From: Acidimicrobiales bacterium
GTDB taxonomy: Bacteria; Actinomycetota; Acidimicrobiia; Acidimicrobiales; CADCSY01
Length of the DNA stretch: 5,830 nt
Direction: 5' to 3'
Assembly: GCA_030447125.1 (NCBI GenBank)
Contig: JAUJLZ010000136.1
Span: 1 to 5,830 of the forward strand
Each line of letters begins with the position of its first letter. Position 1 is the first letter of the stretch. Below are positions 5,007-5,830 of this stretch, one piece after another. The translations under genes and the position numbers were made by a program. The notes under the pieces were generated by a model. That model was not told where the DNA came from, did no database searches, and saw only the letters and a program-made list of their open reading frames with translations.

Positions 5007-5830
5007 GTGCAGGTCCTGCGTGTCGCCGCCTGCCAGCTCAACACGGTGGTGGGCGACCTCGACGGCAACGTCGAGCGCATCCTCGCTGCTCTCCGACGGG
5101 CCGACGCCGGCGGCTGCGACGTCGCCGTGTTCCCCGAGCTGGCCATCACCGGCTACCCCCCTGAAGACCTCCTGCTCAAGCCCGGCTTCGTGGCCGACAA
5201 CCGTCGTGCCCTCGACGCCGTGGCCGCCGGGAGCGGGCGCTGCGCCGCCGTGGTCGGCTTCGTCGACACCGGCTACGACCTCCACAACGCCGCCGCCGTG
5301 TGCGCCACCGGGCAGGTCCTCGGGATCTACCGCAAGCGCCACCTGCCCAACTACTCGGTGTTCGACGAGCAGCGGTACTTCCGTCCGGGGGAGGGCGAGC
5401 CGGTGCTGTTCTCCATCGCCGGCGTGCCTGTGGGGCTGTCGATCTGCGAGGACGCCTGGAACCCCACCGGCCCGGTGGCCCGGGCTGCGTCTGGTGGTGC
5501 CACCGTGGTCCTCAACCTCAACGCCTCGCCCTACCACGCCGGACGACAGGAGCAGCGGGAGCGCATGCTCGCCACTCGGGCGGTCGACGCCGGGTGTGCC
5601 CTGGTGTCGGTCAACCAGGTGGGGGGACAAGACGAGCTGGTCTTCGACGGGGCATCCACGGCGTTCGACGCCACGGGCAGCCTGGTGGCTCGCGCCTCCC
5701 AGTTCGACGAGGACGTCCTCATGGTCGAGCTCGATCTGCCCGCGCCGTTCCGGGCCCGGCTGCTCGACCCTCGCGGACGACCTCGGGTGGAGCCACTCGC
5801 CGTGGTCCCGGTGAGCGAGCGGTCGGGCGA
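5007..5830 (+). CDS. nadE: Glutamine-dependent NAD+ synthetase, N-terminal part
   Basis: NadE makes NAD+ from nicotinic acid adenine dinucleotide, ATP and glutamine, the last step of NAD+ synthesis, in the cytosol. The visible 274 codons are the glutaminase domain, a carbon-nitrogen hydrolase (nitrilase fold). Its catalytic triad is intact: Glu44 in FPELAITGYPPEDLLLKPGF, Lys110 in YRKRHLPNY and Cys147 in SICEDAW. Further family segments are LRVAACQLNTVVGDLDGN at the N-terminus, NASPYHAGRQEQRERML and VSVNQVGGQDELVFDGAS. The ammonia-using synthetase domain with its ATP-binding loop should follow beyond the right edge; the frame is still open at 5830. The YPPEDLLLKPGF form suggests the roughly 550-590-residue class rather than the longer mycobacterial type, an inference. 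The GTG start at 5007 places the first beta strand two or three residues in, as expected, and matches the -10 hexamer just upstream. It is divergent from glnE, 71 bases apart. Confidence 0.96.
   Translation, partial: MQVLRVAACQLNTVVGDLDGNVERILAALRRADAGGCDVAVFPELAITGYPPEDLLLKPGFVADNRRALDAVAAGSGRCAAVVGFVDTGYDLHNAAAVCATGQVLGIYRKRHLPNYSVFDEQRYFRPGEGEPVLFSIAGVPVGLSICEDAWNPTGPVARAASGGATVVLNLNASPYHAGRQEQRERMLATRAVDAGCALVSVNQVGGQDELVFDGASTAFDATGSLVARASQFDEDVLMVELDLPAPFRARLLDPRGRPRVEPLAVVPVSERSG

Noticed and set aside
4816..5814. 332-codon plus-strand open frame covering the glnE start, the spacer and nadE
   Set aside because: It is out of frame with nadE, whose catalytic Glu, Lys and Cys motifs are in the frame starting at 5007. 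The translation is Ser/Pro/Thr/Arg-rich noise.

Overview
This is an ordinary-looking chromosomal segment from a GC-rich bacterium. The two well-identified core genes (glnE and a glutamine-dependent nadE), the strong third-position GC bias, GTG/TTG starts, apparently leaderless promoters and a Thr/Ser/Pro linker in a small exported protein all point to an actinobacterium, possibly of the Acidimicrobiia. That lineage guess is inference from style, not from a marker gene. I see no RNA genes, CRISPR array, insertion sequence, phage gene or attachment site.

Layout. (1) 1-465, minus: a gene cut by the left edge. Its second half resembles the activation (pro) domain of S53/kumamolisin peptidases, but it starts with no export signal. 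(2) 466-529: a short divergent promoter region. (3) About 530-1960, plus: a sugar/polyol kinase of the FGGY family. (4) 1892-2218, minus: a small protein with a signal peptide, low-complexity linker, LPPIG sequence, membrane segment and basic tail. It overlaps the kinase tail-to-tail, and an imperfect hairpin covers its stop codon. (5) 2215-4935, minus: glnE, the bifunctional glutamine synthetase adenylyltransferase/deadenylase. Its stop overlaps the TTG start of the small gene, so the two look like a coupled operon transcribed leftward. (6) 4936-5006: a 71-base divergent intergenic region. (7) 5007 to the right edge, plus: the glutaminase half of NAD+ synthetase (nadE). This reading frame stays open to the right edge.

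How the genes relate. GlnE sets glutamine synthetase activity by adenylylation and deadenylylation. NadE spends glutamine as the nitrogen donor for NAD+. Their divergent start sites share one short spacer, so joint control in response to nitrogen status is plausible but not shown. The kinase and the left-edge gene are also divergent from one another, with no evident pathway link to the glnE/nadE pair.

The best candidates for something new are modest: the small LPPIG-bearing protein coupled to glnE, and the secretion-signal-free S53-prodomain-like protein. I found no convincing novel multi-gene system.
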